The notes: a model not told the origin generated them from the sequence alone. 7,879 bases of DNA from Candidatus Heimdallarchaeota archaeon (GCA_027364495.1 DAHXPE010000038.1:1-7879); one strand, 5' to 3'; positions 1 through 7,280 are shown, counted from the stretch's first letter. Numbers and translations are program-made.

Positions 1-365
1 CCTGTGAGCATGGTTCTTTTCGAGTTGAACGATGAAGGGGAAGCTAAGAGATTTGGACAGATTCGCTTCGAAGATGAAGGATCAATTTCAGAATTTCTAG
101 AAAAGAATGCTAAAATTAAGAGAAAATCAAACTTGGTCGACATTGGATTTTACATCTTTGACAAAAAATTTCTGCAAAATAACGAGAGTTATCTCGTCCC
201 TAAAAAATTCAAACTCGAGATTGATCTATTCCCTGATTTTGCTAAGAGACACATGTTATTTGAAAACCTATGAAAATCAAATATTGGTGGGACGTTGGAA
301 CTATGTCATCAAACCTGAAAGCAGAGCATTACTTTATCAATGGTCAACATATTATGCCTCCTTAG
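1..365 (+). pseudogene. Sugar-1-phosphate nucleotidyltransferase, 3' part, frameshifted
   Basis: This is the C-terminal part of an NTP_transferase-fold enzyme, which would join a sugar-1-phosphate to a nucleotide to make an activated sugar in the cytoplasm. The frame is open from base 1, so the gene starts outside the window. Visible family features are SMVLFELNDEG, FGQIRFEDEGSISEFLEKN, the GFYIF strand (usually NAGIYIF) and KLEIDLFPDFAKR. This frame stops at 271-273. The expected ending, YWWDVGT followed by LKAEHYFING, lies in another frame (about 270-362) and stops at TAG 363-365. Adding one A to the run at 263-266 would rejoin the two as LFEKPMKIKYWWDVGT, so I call a one-base loss. There is no left-handed beta-helix domain, as in HddC or mannose-1-phosphate guanylyltransferase-like short forms. 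Sugar specificity cannot be read. The fold is fairly sure; loss of function is inferred. Confidence 0.8.
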
Positions 366-369
366 GTGA
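364..369 (+). promoter_or_regulatory. Shine-Dalgarno site of the dehydrogenase remnant
   Basis: AGGTGA matches the archaeal anti-Shine-Dalgarno and sits 5 nt before ATG 375. It overlaps the TAG stop of the preceding nucleotidyltransferase (363-365), so the two genes were once a tightly coupled operon. Confidence 0.6.
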
Positions 370-374
370 CTTTT

Positions 375-1048
375 ATGAAATTAGCCGTTATAGGACTTGG
401 ATATGTTGGACTTCCATTAGCTTCACTCCTATCACAAGATTTTGATGTGATTGGATTTGATGTCAACAAATTCAAGGTTTAAAACATTAATAGAGGACTC
501 GTACCTATCACAGAACCTGGACTCGGCGAATCACTTGAATTATTTTTAGAATCTGGAAAATTGGAAATTATAAGCGATCCCGCAAGAATGAAAGAAACTA
601 CAGTCAAGATAGTAACCGTAGGAACGCCATTCAGCCCAGAGAATGATTTCATTGTCTATTCTCAGTTAGAAAGTTCACTTGAGATTATTTTACCTAATTT
701 AAATAATGGTGATGTGATAATGTTAAAGTCTACTGTTCCATCTGGCACAACTATGGGAATTGTGAGGCAAAAAGATATAAAGTTCCAGAATCCATATGCC
801 TTGTTTTTTCACCAGAGAGGATGATAGAGGGTCAGGCCTTAAAAGATTTCAGAACACTTCCAAAGATTGTTGGTTACTCTGATCCAAGGTCTTTATCCAT
901 AGCTGTGAAAATATTGACAAAACTAGGTGGCAGAATACTAACAGTATCTGATCCAGAAACAGCAGAAATGATAAATCTAATCGACAACTATTCAAGAAAA
1001 AAACAAATAGCAACTATTATAAAAATTATGATATCCAACCATTTATAA
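375..1048 (+). pseudogene. Nucleotide-sugar dehydrogenase (UDP-ManNAc dehydrogenase type), decayed and truncated
   Basis: This is a remnant of an NAD-dependent enzyme that oxidises C6 of a UDP-sugar to a uronic acid. It starts at ATG 375 with the Rossmann motif VIGLGYVGLPLA, then PITEPGLGE, a TPFSPENDF segment and LKSTVPSGTT. After the frame change come SPERMIEGQAL, PKIVG and SDPETAEMINLIDN. The SPER...EG form resembles the WecC/WbpA group more than UDP-glucose dehydrogenase. Three lesions are visible: TAA in frame at 480-482 (…KFKV-stop-NINRG…); a one-base loss at the T6 run 804-809, where a seventh T would restore FFSPER; and loss of similarity after about 990, where the NxYR segment should follow. 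About 224 codons remain of the usual roughly 420-440, so the central dimerisation domain, the catalytic Cys and the UDP-binding domain are missing. It cannot encode a working enzyme. Exact substrate is uncertain. Confidence 0.88.
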
Positions 1049-1063
1049 CCAATATTTAAATAC

Positions 1064-2149
1064 TCAAAATTTAAATTTCCACATTGCCCACCTAAAGATT
1101 CTGCCTGAAATACTTGGTGTAAAATACGAAAGAAATGCTAGAAACAAAAGTCCAAAGGTATATAGATCTCTCCTATACCTGTACCTAGAAAATTTTAATA
1201 AATTTGCAATCTCACTCGGTGTCAACTGTTCACCTTTAGCCAATTTCATCGTGAGAGAAGAATCATTAATAAAAAGTCTAAAGTATGTTTTTAATGAAGT
1301 ATACTCCTTTACAAAATCCTCTGAAACGTAATTTTCCAATAAATTTATCCATATTTTTAATGTTTCAATGGCAATTTGCATATTTAAGATGTGTTTTCTG
1401 GCAATCTCTCCGATACTTGGATTAAAACCAGAATTTGAAGCAGATTCATGAACTCTCCACACTGAAAGTGGTTTTTTCTGAAACACTAATGTAAGTTTTT
1501 CATCTTTTATGAAAAATGGCCATATAAAAATAGCAAAATCTAACAGATTAACAACTTTATTAAGGTTAACAATACAAGATAAATAGTACTCCTTGCGTAT
1601 TGACATCGAACTTAAATTAAAATCTCCATTAAATTTCCGAATCATAAAGGAAATTTTTGCAACGGAGTCTAACTCTTTTCCTTGAAAAATCTGTCTATCC
1701 AAAGGTATATCTACAATTTCTTTTAATCGAACAGAGGCATCCTTTACATTTTTCAATCTGATAATTTCATTTTTGAAGTAAACTATATCTTTATTATCTT
1801 GGAAAATCTCATAAACTTCGCCCAATTTGAAGGGTAAGAATAAATCATCATCTTCAAGAAACGATATAACTTCTCCTTTGGCTTTTTCAATTCCATAAGC
1901 AAGTTTTGCACCAAGCGGTTTCTCATCACTATAGACATTAACAACACTACTTCTGCTCAGGAATTCATCAATTCTATCGTCGATGAAATTCTTAACAACG
2001 ATAATTTCAAATTTTTCTCTTTCAAGTTTTTGATCAATAATAGATTGCACTGCTTCTTGAATAAATTCCTTTCTATCGTATGCAGTTATAACCACACTAA
2101 TATACGGTTTATCCAAGGTAGAATGTGGTTCGTATATAATCCTAAACAT
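1064..2149 (-). CDS. GT2 family glycosyltransferase
   Basis: The 361-residue protein is a GT-A fold glycosyltransferase that would move a sugar from a nucleotide donor to a growing glycan on the inner face of the membrane. The N-terminal strand is ISVVITAYDRKEF (residues 17-29), followed by FEIIVVKNF (47-55) and EKPLGAKLAYGIEKAKGEVISFLEDDD, with the metal-binding acidic cluster E99-D102. The usual VVDDGS segment is VVKNF here, which I believe marks an archaeal subgroup rather than decay. The middle is all-helical with no clear family motif. A hydrophobic stretch near the C terminus (about residues 330-350) could anchor it to the membrane. ATG 2149 gives a complete N terminus and lies about 30 nt from a TATA-like box, so the mRNA is probably almost leaderless. 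The gene ends 15 nt from the broken dehydrogenase on the other strand. Donor and acceptor are unknown. Confidence 0.88.
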   Translation of the reverse strand: MFRIIYEPHSTLDKPYISVVITAYDRKEFIQEAVQSIIDQKLEREKFEIIVVKNFIDDRIDEFLSRSSVVNVYSDEKPLGAKLAYGIEKAKGEVISFLEDDDLFLPFKLGEVYEIFQDNKDIVYFKNEIIRLKNVKDASVRLKEIVDIPLDRQIFQGKELDSVAKISFMIRKFNGDFNLSSMSIRKEYYLSCIVNLNKVVNLLDFAIFIWPFFIKDEKLTLVFQKKPLSVWRVHESASNSGFNPSIGEIARKHILNMQIAIETLKIWINLLENYVSEDFVKEYTSLKTYFRLFINDSSLTMKLAKGEQLTPSEIANLLKFSRYRYRRDLYTFGLLFLAFLSYFTPSISGRIFRWAMWKFKF

Positions 2150-2486
2150 AAGATTTCGATATGAATATCATAAGATATATAAACAATTGTATTGTGGGTA
2201 GTCGTTCTTTCTTTTAGATACGCTGATCATATTCTAATACCTTTGAAAATATTATAACGGAAAGATATAAAAATTAAAATTAGCACAGTTACTTTAAATA
2301 ATTGTTAAGTTTTGTTGATCTATTTTTGATTATTATAACGTATTTAACTAATCGTATTTTACAAATATAATATATTAATATTATAGTATTTCGTATATAA
2401 ACTTATATTTACACGATTTTACCAATGTTATTAATTCAGTAAAATCTATGATTCATTTGTTTTCAGTTCGTATGTAATGGAAACAA
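2150..2486. other. AT-rich intergenic spacer, 337 nt
   Basis: This spacer separates the GT4 gene (stop at 2487-2489 on the - strand) from the GT2 gene. Apart from the TATA-like box at 2176-2183 I find no credible gene. Frames on both strands are short and broken. The segment around 2365-2387 is made almost only of A and T and contains the short self-complementary TAATATATTA (2368-2377), which could equally be chance in such sequence. No T-run terminator directly follows the GT4 stop. Confidence 0.6.
2176..2183 (-). promoter_or_regulatory. TATA-like box for the GT2 gene at 2149
   Basis: On the - strand this reads TTTATATA, centred about 30 nt before ATG 2149. An archaeal start site about 25 nt downstream would fall within a few bases of the ATG, giving a leaderless or nearly leaderless mRNA. 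No Shine-Dalgarno sequence is seen before this ATG, which agrees. Confidence 0.5.
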
Positions 2487-3536
2487 TTAACTTTCTTTAG
2501 AAATGTGATCATAGTATTCTCTCATCTGTTTTTTGAACTCATCGAAGTTGAATTTTGATAACCATTTTGAAAGATTTTTATCGTTATCTTTTTTAACTTT
2601 TAAAGATTCTTTTACTTGAATAGCTATATCTTTTATTGACGTTGGATCAAAGTAAAATCCAAACTCCCCTAAAATTTCTCGGTGAACTGGAATGTCTGAT
2701 GCTACAACTGGCAATCCAGCTTTTAGTCCTTCAATAAGGGGGAATCCAAATCCTTCATCCAATGATGTGGAAAGTAAAGCGTCGCATGCATTGTATATTT
2801 CATTCATCTGTACTTCGTCTGAAGGGGTGAAAGTATAAGAATTTCCGACACTTTCTCCAATCCTCACAAGTTTGTAATCGTTTCCCAGTCTTGAGAAAAC
2901 CTCCGGCAAGATTTTTAAATTTTTTCGAGGTATGTTAGTGGATACTGAAATAATCAATTTTCTATCCAATGGCAAATCATATTTTTTTCTTAATTTTATT
3001 TTATCATTAAGAGGAACAAAATTATCGCTAATATAAGGATAGATTCTATTGACATTGCCTTGAATGACTATATCTTCTACCATTTTTTTTACATAATCGC
3101 TAACTGTTAAAATATGATTGAATTTTAAATAGTGTTTATAAAGTATTCTAGTAAGAAAATATTCACTGTTGTTTGAACCAACGTTAAGGAAAGGAGACAT
3201 ATCATGAATAGTAACTATATTATCAAATCCTGGTGCTATCTTTAAAACATGCGGAGAAGAGATGTGAATTAGAGTTCCTTTTATTTTTTGTTCTTTTAGA
3301 TAATTAACAAAGTTAGAGTATGCTATTTTTGGAAATAGTGAATTCAAATTAATGGGTGAATTGCGATAATAAAATCTGCCTTGAATACTTCTGCCATATT
3401 GATAATTCTCATGATTTTTTCTAAATTTAATAAAAAATAAATGGGAAATATCGTTCATCGCCATGTGAGTATTTATTGCGTATTTATTGATTCCGGTGTT
3501 CTCATTACCCTGTGTGATAATAATCACTTCGTTCAT
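2487..3536 (-). CDS. GT4 family (GT-B fold) glycosyltransferase
   Basis: The 349-residue protein is a retaining GT-B glycosyltransferase, probably acting at the cytoplasmic face in glycan assembly. The N-terminal half has the glycine-containing start IIITQGNENTGINKYA (5-20), NIVTIHDMSP (106-115) and HILTVSDYVKKMV (141-153). The C-terminal half has the usual ISVSTNIPRKNL (196-207) and the signature STSLDEGFGFPLIEGLKAG, with the E-x7-E pair at E261 and E269, followed by PVVASDIPVHREILG. Length is normal and all key elements are present. ATG 3536 is supported by the complete N-terminal strand and by an AGAGGG-type ribosome site about 8 nt upstream. Its ATGA overlaps the stop of a short upstream frame (3533-3643), so translation may be coupled. 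Sugar and acceptor are unknown. Confidence 0.9.
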   Translation of the reverse strand: MNEVIIITQGNENTGINKYAINTHMAMNDISHLFFIKFRKNHENYQYGRSIQGRFYYRNSPINLNSLFPKIAYSNFVNYLKEQKIKGTLIHISSPHVLKIAPGFDNIVTIHDMSPFLNVGSNNSEYFLTRILYKHYLKFNHILTVSDYVKKMVEDIVIQGNVNRIYPYISDNFVPLNDKIKLRKKYDLPLDRKLIISVSTNIPRKNLKILPEVFSRLGNDYKLVRIGESVGNSYTFTPSDEVQMNEIYNACDALLSTSLDEGFGFPLIEGLKAGLPVVASDIPVHREILGEFGFYFDPTSIKDIAIQVKESLKVKKDNDKNLSKWLSKFNFDEFKKQMREYYDHISKES

Positions 3537-3643
3537 TTAATAGCCCTCTTCAAATTTTTATTATCACTCGTTTTGTAAAAGAATAAACTCTTGAAATAGC
3601 CATCAAGATATCTACTCAAGACGCAATAATTGATTTCAATCAT
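3533..3643 (-). CDS. Short open frame overlapping the GT4 start (36 aa)
   Basis: From ATG 3643 the frame reads MIEINYCVLSRYLDG and ends in NLKRAIK, with its TGA inside the ATGA that begins the GT4 gene. A TATA-like box lies about 40 nt upstream, which would give a leader of roughly 13 nt. The frame is in fact open further upstream, to a TAA at 3698-3700 (54 codons in all), without another ATG. Two readings are possible: a small leader peptide translationally coupled to the GT4 gene, or the C-terminal stub of a lost gene that once preceded it in an operon. I recognise no family. The peptide is basic at its end and has no membrane segment. Confidence 0.4.
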   Translation of the reverse strand: MIEINYCVLSRYLDGYFKSLFFYKTSDNKNLKRAIK

Positions 3644-3644
3644 T
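3625..3644 (-). repeat. Small inverted repeat over the short frame's start codon
   Basis: In the - strand RNA, AAUGAUUG and CAAUUAUU can pair as an 8-bp stem (one G-U) with a four-base loop. The left arm contains the AUG at 3643. The stem is almost all A-U, so it would be weak at high temperature. It could hide the start codon or be chance in AT-rich sequence. Confidence 0.3.
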
Positions 3645-3677
3645 ATGTTTACGGTATGGAAAAATGAAGTATTAAAT

Positions 3678-3687
3678 CTTATATAAA
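3678..3687 (-). promoter_or_regulatory. TATA-like box upstream of the short frame and GT4 gene
   Basis: On the - strand this reads TTTATATAAG. Transcription about 25 nt downstream (near 3655) would cover the short frame at 3643 and the GT4 gene at 3536. The element is nearly symmetrical and could also be read on the + strand, where no convincing gene follows. Confidence 0.5.
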
Positions 3688-4068
3688 TGAAATCACCTTA
3701 GTCTTCCTAACTGTTTTTATTTTGCATAAGGAATGTTGTGTTATAATAAGTTTATGATTCCTATGGCAACTCAAATGCAACGCGTTAAAATCGTCTCTGA
3801 TAAAAACACGATAAACGAGAACATTGTGTTTGATATGGGGATTATAATTAACGTCAAAATTCCATGTTATTAATACACCATTTTGTCAGAAAAGGAGTAT
3901 CAATGATGTAGAATGATCCAAAATCTAAAAAATTTTTACGTTATTCAAAAGGAATAATTGCTTTATATCTTAGTTGGAAAAGTGCTACAATGTTGTTATT
4001 TAATGAAATTATATGTATAAAGAAGGAGTTCGATAAATTTTTTGGGATATTTTCAATGACAGTATTAT
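3688..4068. other. Gene-poor AT-rich spacer with coding-like scraps
   Basis: This separates the membrane-protein gene from the GT4 unit. On the + strand there is a 46-codon frame (3733-3873; internal MATQMQRVKIVSDKNTINEN) with no well-placed ribosome site. A GGAG at 3894-3897 is followed by ATG ATG TAG at 3903-3911. After that TAG comes a stop-free run to 4083, reading FLRYSKGIIALYLSWKSATM in part. These scraps lie in different frames and match no family I know. The - strand is also open over part of the same stretch, so absence of stops is weak evidence. No insertion-sequence ends, tRNA or clear terminator are seen. I treat it as spacer that may contain decayed genes. Confidence 0.5.
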
Positions 4069-6003
4069 TTACTTTAAATTATTGAAATTTATTGATGCTA
4101 TTGCTAACTGTCCAGATTTAAATACAATACTTGCTAGATCGGCAGTTATTAATTCTGTGACCAGTGCATCTGATTGATTAAAAGTTGTAGCAGTTCCAGA
4201 AATTATTGATGCGTCAATAATTATATATGATATCTTATATTTATCAAGCAGTAAAACATATGCTTGTAAGAATTTGACAGATGGGATAGTCGAATTATCG
4301 TAGGAAGGTTGTGTTAAATTTTTATATATAATTTGTTGGCTTTGGTTGGAATAGGTTCCTCCAAAATTATCTAAAGTTATTACATTAATTGGGTCGAAAA
4401 AATTTTGATAGAAACCAATCTGTCCACTATACCCCCAACTGGTTACTATATATGGATTCGAGGTTGTTGGGGGTAGCAACAGAGCAGATCCATTGTTATT
4501 ATTGATTAAGAAACTCTTAGCCTGAAAATAAGAATGCGGTATGTAAAATCCTTGGTTGTCTTGATTTGAGCCATTATAACTGTATGTTTCAGCATATCCT
4601 ATAAACATAGGATATGCTGAGGAAAGAAGTAAAATTGTAAGAATAAAAACAGAAATTGAAGGTGCATATTTTTTTATTAAAATTTTAGGTTTCAATTTAA
4701 GAGAAATGTTAGGATTTTTAATGGCAATCTCTTTTTGCAAAGAAGTTAAAAATTTATACGTTTCTACTAGAGAAAAGGCTATGAATATAGGGTAAAATCG
4801 GCTAATAAATAAAGTAGTAAGGTATGAAGTAGGAATGAATTGATATCCAGTTGGTAGGAATGAATTGATAAATATCCACAACTGCCCGAATGGAGGATTC
4901 TCTCCCTTATCCCAGAATATAACAATCAAAAGGGCGAATATTAAGATGAAAAAGCGTGATGAATTTTTTCTGTTCCTGAGCAAAAGAAAAAAAATTGGAA
5001 GTACTAATGCAAATATTGGCCAAAGATAGGAAATCACTGATAGTGCAGCTAGACCTTGATACATGTTGTAATAAAATATATGAGGATACTGCCAACCACT
5101 GAGTCCTCTGATCTCATTAAATATATTATTAAAATGCCCAGAGTAGAATCCCAAATAAATTTTATTAGCCGCACCAGAAGATGCGAGAGAAATGGTGGAG
5201 TGTATGCTTGAAAAAATTGGGGTAAAATATTCTAAAGAAATCATAATGCTTATTATTACTGAGATGGCTGCAAAAAAGGAAAAAGCACCCAGAGAATGTA
5301 AATTTCTTGTCTTCTCGCGTAATAGTTGGATTACCATTATTACTGCAAAAATAACCATAACTACAACTAATATTCGAATGTAGTTAGGAAAGGGACTCTG
5401 GGCAAGGCCAAGTCCCATCCCTGATATAATTGGTGAATAACGCTTTATTTTATTAGAAATATCATTATTCAAAAATATAAAAAGTCCAACAAGGAAGAAT
5501 GTAAATCCTCCAAAACCTATGCTGACATCATTTGTAATTGAGATATATGTAAGGCTGACCGACCAAGGGTTAAAAAGATATAACAAAGAACTTAAGATTC
5601 CTGCAATTTGTGACTTTTTTCCAGTAACACAATTTAGCACTAATCGAGTAAGGAGAAAAATGCCTACAACAGAAAAAAAAGTTCCAATAAAAAGATGAAT
5701 ATAATACATTAAATAGATGTTCTCAAAGGATGCAATTTCTGAAATTGCCCAAATCAAGCTGGATGGATTTGGTCGTTGTGTAAAGTTGTAATAATTGTAA
5801 TAGCCTACTCCATCTCCACCAAATAAGAGTTTGCTTTGTGTCCAGTACGCAATCAATAGCACATAGAATAAAGATATTGAAGAGAGTATCATTAATTCAT
5901 ACCAATGTAATATAAAAAAATGTCGAACCGATTTTTTAAATAATGTTTGTTTAGAATCAAAATATTTTTTAATAGATTCACTTTTTAATTCTCTTACTAT
6001 CAT
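4069..6003 (-). CDS. Polytopic membrane protein, GT-C glycosyltransferase-like
   Basis: The 644-residue protein has roughly 11-12 membrane segments (first about 36-54; others near 96-121, 160-178, 209-228, 239-258, 315-342, 350-364, 395-412 and 449-470), then a soluble C-terminal domain of about 170 residues. After the first segment comes SKLLFGGDGVGYYNYYNF, an acidic first outer loop as in GT-C enzymes, which take sugars from lipid-phosphate carriers outside the membrane. NPWSV (145-149) follows a later segment. The C-terminal domain has GSALLLPPTTSNPYIVTSWG and many N-glycosylation sequons (N477, N504, N553, N562, N570, N609), so it is probably extracellular and glycosylated. ATG 6003 is the first start after an in-frame stop; a weak GAGGAT precedes it. 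Large archaeal membrane proteins of this build are usually left unnamed. A flippase or YfhO-like role is an alternative. Topology is firm; activity is inferred. Confidence 0.75.
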   Translation of the reverse strand: MIVRELKSESIKKYFDSKQTLFKKSVRHFFILHWYELMILSSISLFYVLLIAYWTQSKLLFGGDGVGYYNYYNFTQRPNPSSLIWAISEIASFENIYLMYYIHLFIGTFFSVVGIFLLTRLVLNCVTGKKSQIAGILSSLLYLFNPWSVSLTYISITNDVSIGFGGFTFFLVGLFIFLNNDISNKIKRYSPIISGMGLGLAQSPFPNYIRILVVVMVIFAVIMVIQLLREKTRNLHSLGAFSFFAAISVIISIMISLEYFTPIFSSIHSTISLASSGAANKIYLGFYSGHFNNIFNEIRGLSGWQYPHIFYYNMYQGLAALSVISYLWPIFALVLPIFFLLLRNRKNSSRFFILIFALLIVIFWDKGENPPFGQLWIFINSFLPTGYQFIPTSYLTTLFISRFYPIFIAFSLVETYKFLTSLQKEIAIKNPNISLKLKPKILIKKYAPSISVFILTILLLSSAYPMFIGYAETYSYNGSNQDNQGFYIPHSYFQAKSFLINNNNGSALLLPPTTSNPYIVTSWGYSGQIGFYQNFFDPINVITLDNFGGTYSNQSQQIIYKNLTQPSYDNSTIPSVKFLQAYVLLLDKYKISYIIIDASIISGTATTFNQSDALVTELITADLASIVFKSGQLAIASINFNNLK

Positions 6004-6030
6004 TACGTTAAATCCTCTTTTCCCTTTCTC

Positions 6031-6041
6031 TAGTTATATTT
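6031..6041 (-). promoter_or_regulatory. Candidate TATA-like box close to the membrane-protein gene
   Basis: On the - strand this reads AAATATAACTA, centred about 33 nt before ATG 6003, which would leave a leader of only a few bases. It is weaker than the box at 6119-6130. If it is used, the GAGGAT at 6012-6017 would not be part of the mRNA. Confidence 0.35.
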
Positions 6042-6118
6042 TCTATCTATTAATCCATGTCGATTCTCAAAGATAATAATTTTTCCTTTAAAGTCATTTG
6101 AAACTAGTACTATGGTAC

Positions 6119-6130
6119 CTTTTTATATGG
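6119..6130 (-). promoter_or_regulatory. Stronger TATA-like box in the 168-nt spacer
   Basis: On the - strand this reads CATATAAAAAGG. Transcription would start near 6098, giving a leader of about 95 nt before ATG 6003, including the GAGGAT ribosome site. It would also place a 15-codon frame (ATG 6097, MTLKEKLLSLRIDMD) almost exactly at the mRNA 5' end. The rest of the spacer 6004-6171 holds nothing else I can support. Confidence 0.45.
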
Positions 6131-6171
6131 AAAAGAATAAACCGTTTCTTAGCTTAAAAAATATCTTGTCA

Positions 6172-7278
6172 CTATATTAAAATTGAGATTAAAAGAGCAA
6201 TTACACTAGCTGCAATATAGGAAAGAAATTTTTTGGAAGCAATTTCCTTCTCAAATGGAATACTTTCTCCCGTTGTGAAATAATCAAATCTTGTGCACAA
6301 CCCTTGAAAGTTACCTTTTGAAAGATTCCCAATCAACCGACCCATGTCGTTCGTTGCTCTTACGATTGCACTTTCAAAAACTTCTCTCAACTTTGCTACA
6401 TTTCTCAGTTTCATTGATCTATAACTTTCCCAGAATATTTCAGAAAGGAAACAAATGAATAGGAAAATGAAAAATCCAATGTAAGAAAATTCAATTAATA
6501 TTGAAAGGATCAACAAAACAGGTATTCCAATAAAAATAGACTCTATGAGATTGGGGTAATTTCTATACATTAAGTCTTTGTGCATCAAAGGAAGCAAACT
6601 ATCTCCGAAGGCCCACCTAAAAAATCTTTTATAACTCCTTTTTCCATTGTTCCACCACCCATGATGGACAATAGCAGAGGGTACTGTTATAAAGGTTCCC
6701 TCTGTTTTTTTCAATATTTTGAGGCAGAAGTCAATATCCTCCCCACCTCCTGCTTTTGGGAATGTGATTGAAAATCTGATATCTCCTATTGCATCTCTTC
6801 TGATCAAAAGATTGGACGTCGTTCCCCACTTCACCTCCCTGTGTGTTTTTGATATTCCAAAAAATGTAAGAATATCACTTTCTAGTATCCCGGAAGTAAA
6901 GGGATTATTTGGGGGAGGAAATTGGGTTATACCAACAAAACCCAAAGTATTTGGTTGTACTATTATTTTATTATAATATTCAACCAATAATGTTCTCTCA
7001 GGAGTAGTATCATCATCAAGAAAAAGCACATAATCACCGTAACAGCGATTTAAACCAATATTTCTTGATGCAGGTGCACCTAAATTTTCTTCATTTACCA
7101 AAATTTCAAAAGACATATTATTACCATGTTGAGAAACAAAATTTAGGTAACCTGGTGAATCAACCACAATGTGATAATCAACATAGACACCATCAGGTAC
7201 TAACATATCAAGAAAAGCAACAAAATTTAACTCTTCCGGTCTCGAACTTGGAATTACTATATCAATCTTTATTACTAT
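6172..7278 (-). CDS. GT2 family glycosyltransferase with membrane segments; probable ATA start
   Basis: This GT-A fold enzyme carries C-terminal membrane segments. From ATG 7206 it has 344 residues, but that start drops the first GT2 strand: the preceding 24 codons encode VIKIDIVIPSSRPEELNFVA in frame. No ATG, GTG or TTG lies between the in-frame stop (7300-7302) and 7206. A perfect ribosome site (7281-7290) points to ATA 7278, giving 368 residues. In the 344-residue numbering, key motifs are NEENLGAPASRNIGL (38-52), the metal-binding LFLDDDTTP (61-69), WGTTSNLLIRRDAI (127-140), GGGEDIDFCLKI (153-164, catalytic ED) and IVHHGWW (179-185). Hydrophobic segments at about 222-256 and 329-344 anchor it. 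It begins 5 nt after the radical SAM stop, so the two form one operon. Either ATA is the true start or an ATG was mutated. The family is certain; its substrate is unknown. Confidence 0.9.
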   Translation of the reverse strand: MVIKIDIVIPSSRPEELNFVAFLDMLVPDGVYVDYHIVVDSPGYLNFVSQHGNNMSFEILVNEENLGAPASRNIGLNRCYGDYVLFLDDDTTPERTLLVEYYNKIIVQPNTLGFVGITQFPPPNNPFTSGILESDILTFFGISKTHREVKWGTTSNLLIRRDAIGDIRFSITFPKAGGGEDIDFCLKILKKTEGTFITVPSAIVHHGWWNNGKRSYKRFFRWAFGDSLLPLMHKDLMYRNYPNLIESIFIGIPVLLILSILIEFSYIGFFIFLFICFLSEIFWESYRSMKLRNVAKLREVFESAIVRATNDMGRLIGNLSKGNFQGLCTRFDYFTTGESIPFEKEIASKKFLSYIAASVIALLISILI

Positions 7279-7280
7279 GG

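Noticed and set aside
107..445. 112-codon + strand frame across the two left genes
   Set aside because: It lies out of frame with both; the nucleotidyltransferase and dehydrogenase motifs are in the other two frames.
804..809. Programmed -1 frameshift at T6 in the dehydrogenase
   Set aside because: The gene also has an ochre codon and lacks its C-terminal half, so recoding could not yield a working enzyme.
2365..2387. AT-only near-palindrome as a replication origin or operator
   Set aside because: Such short self-complementary runs are expected by chance at this base composition, and no repeated origin boxes or replication genes are present.
3903..3911. TAG read as pyrrolysine after ATG ATG
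   Set aside because: No methylamine methyltransferase or pyrrolysine genes are in view and the frame after it matches no family; a chance or decayed frame is simpler.
4907..5383. Frames of about 62 codons on both strands inside the membrane-protein gene
   Set aside because: They overlap a long, well-formed polytopic protein and have no ribosome site or recognisable content.
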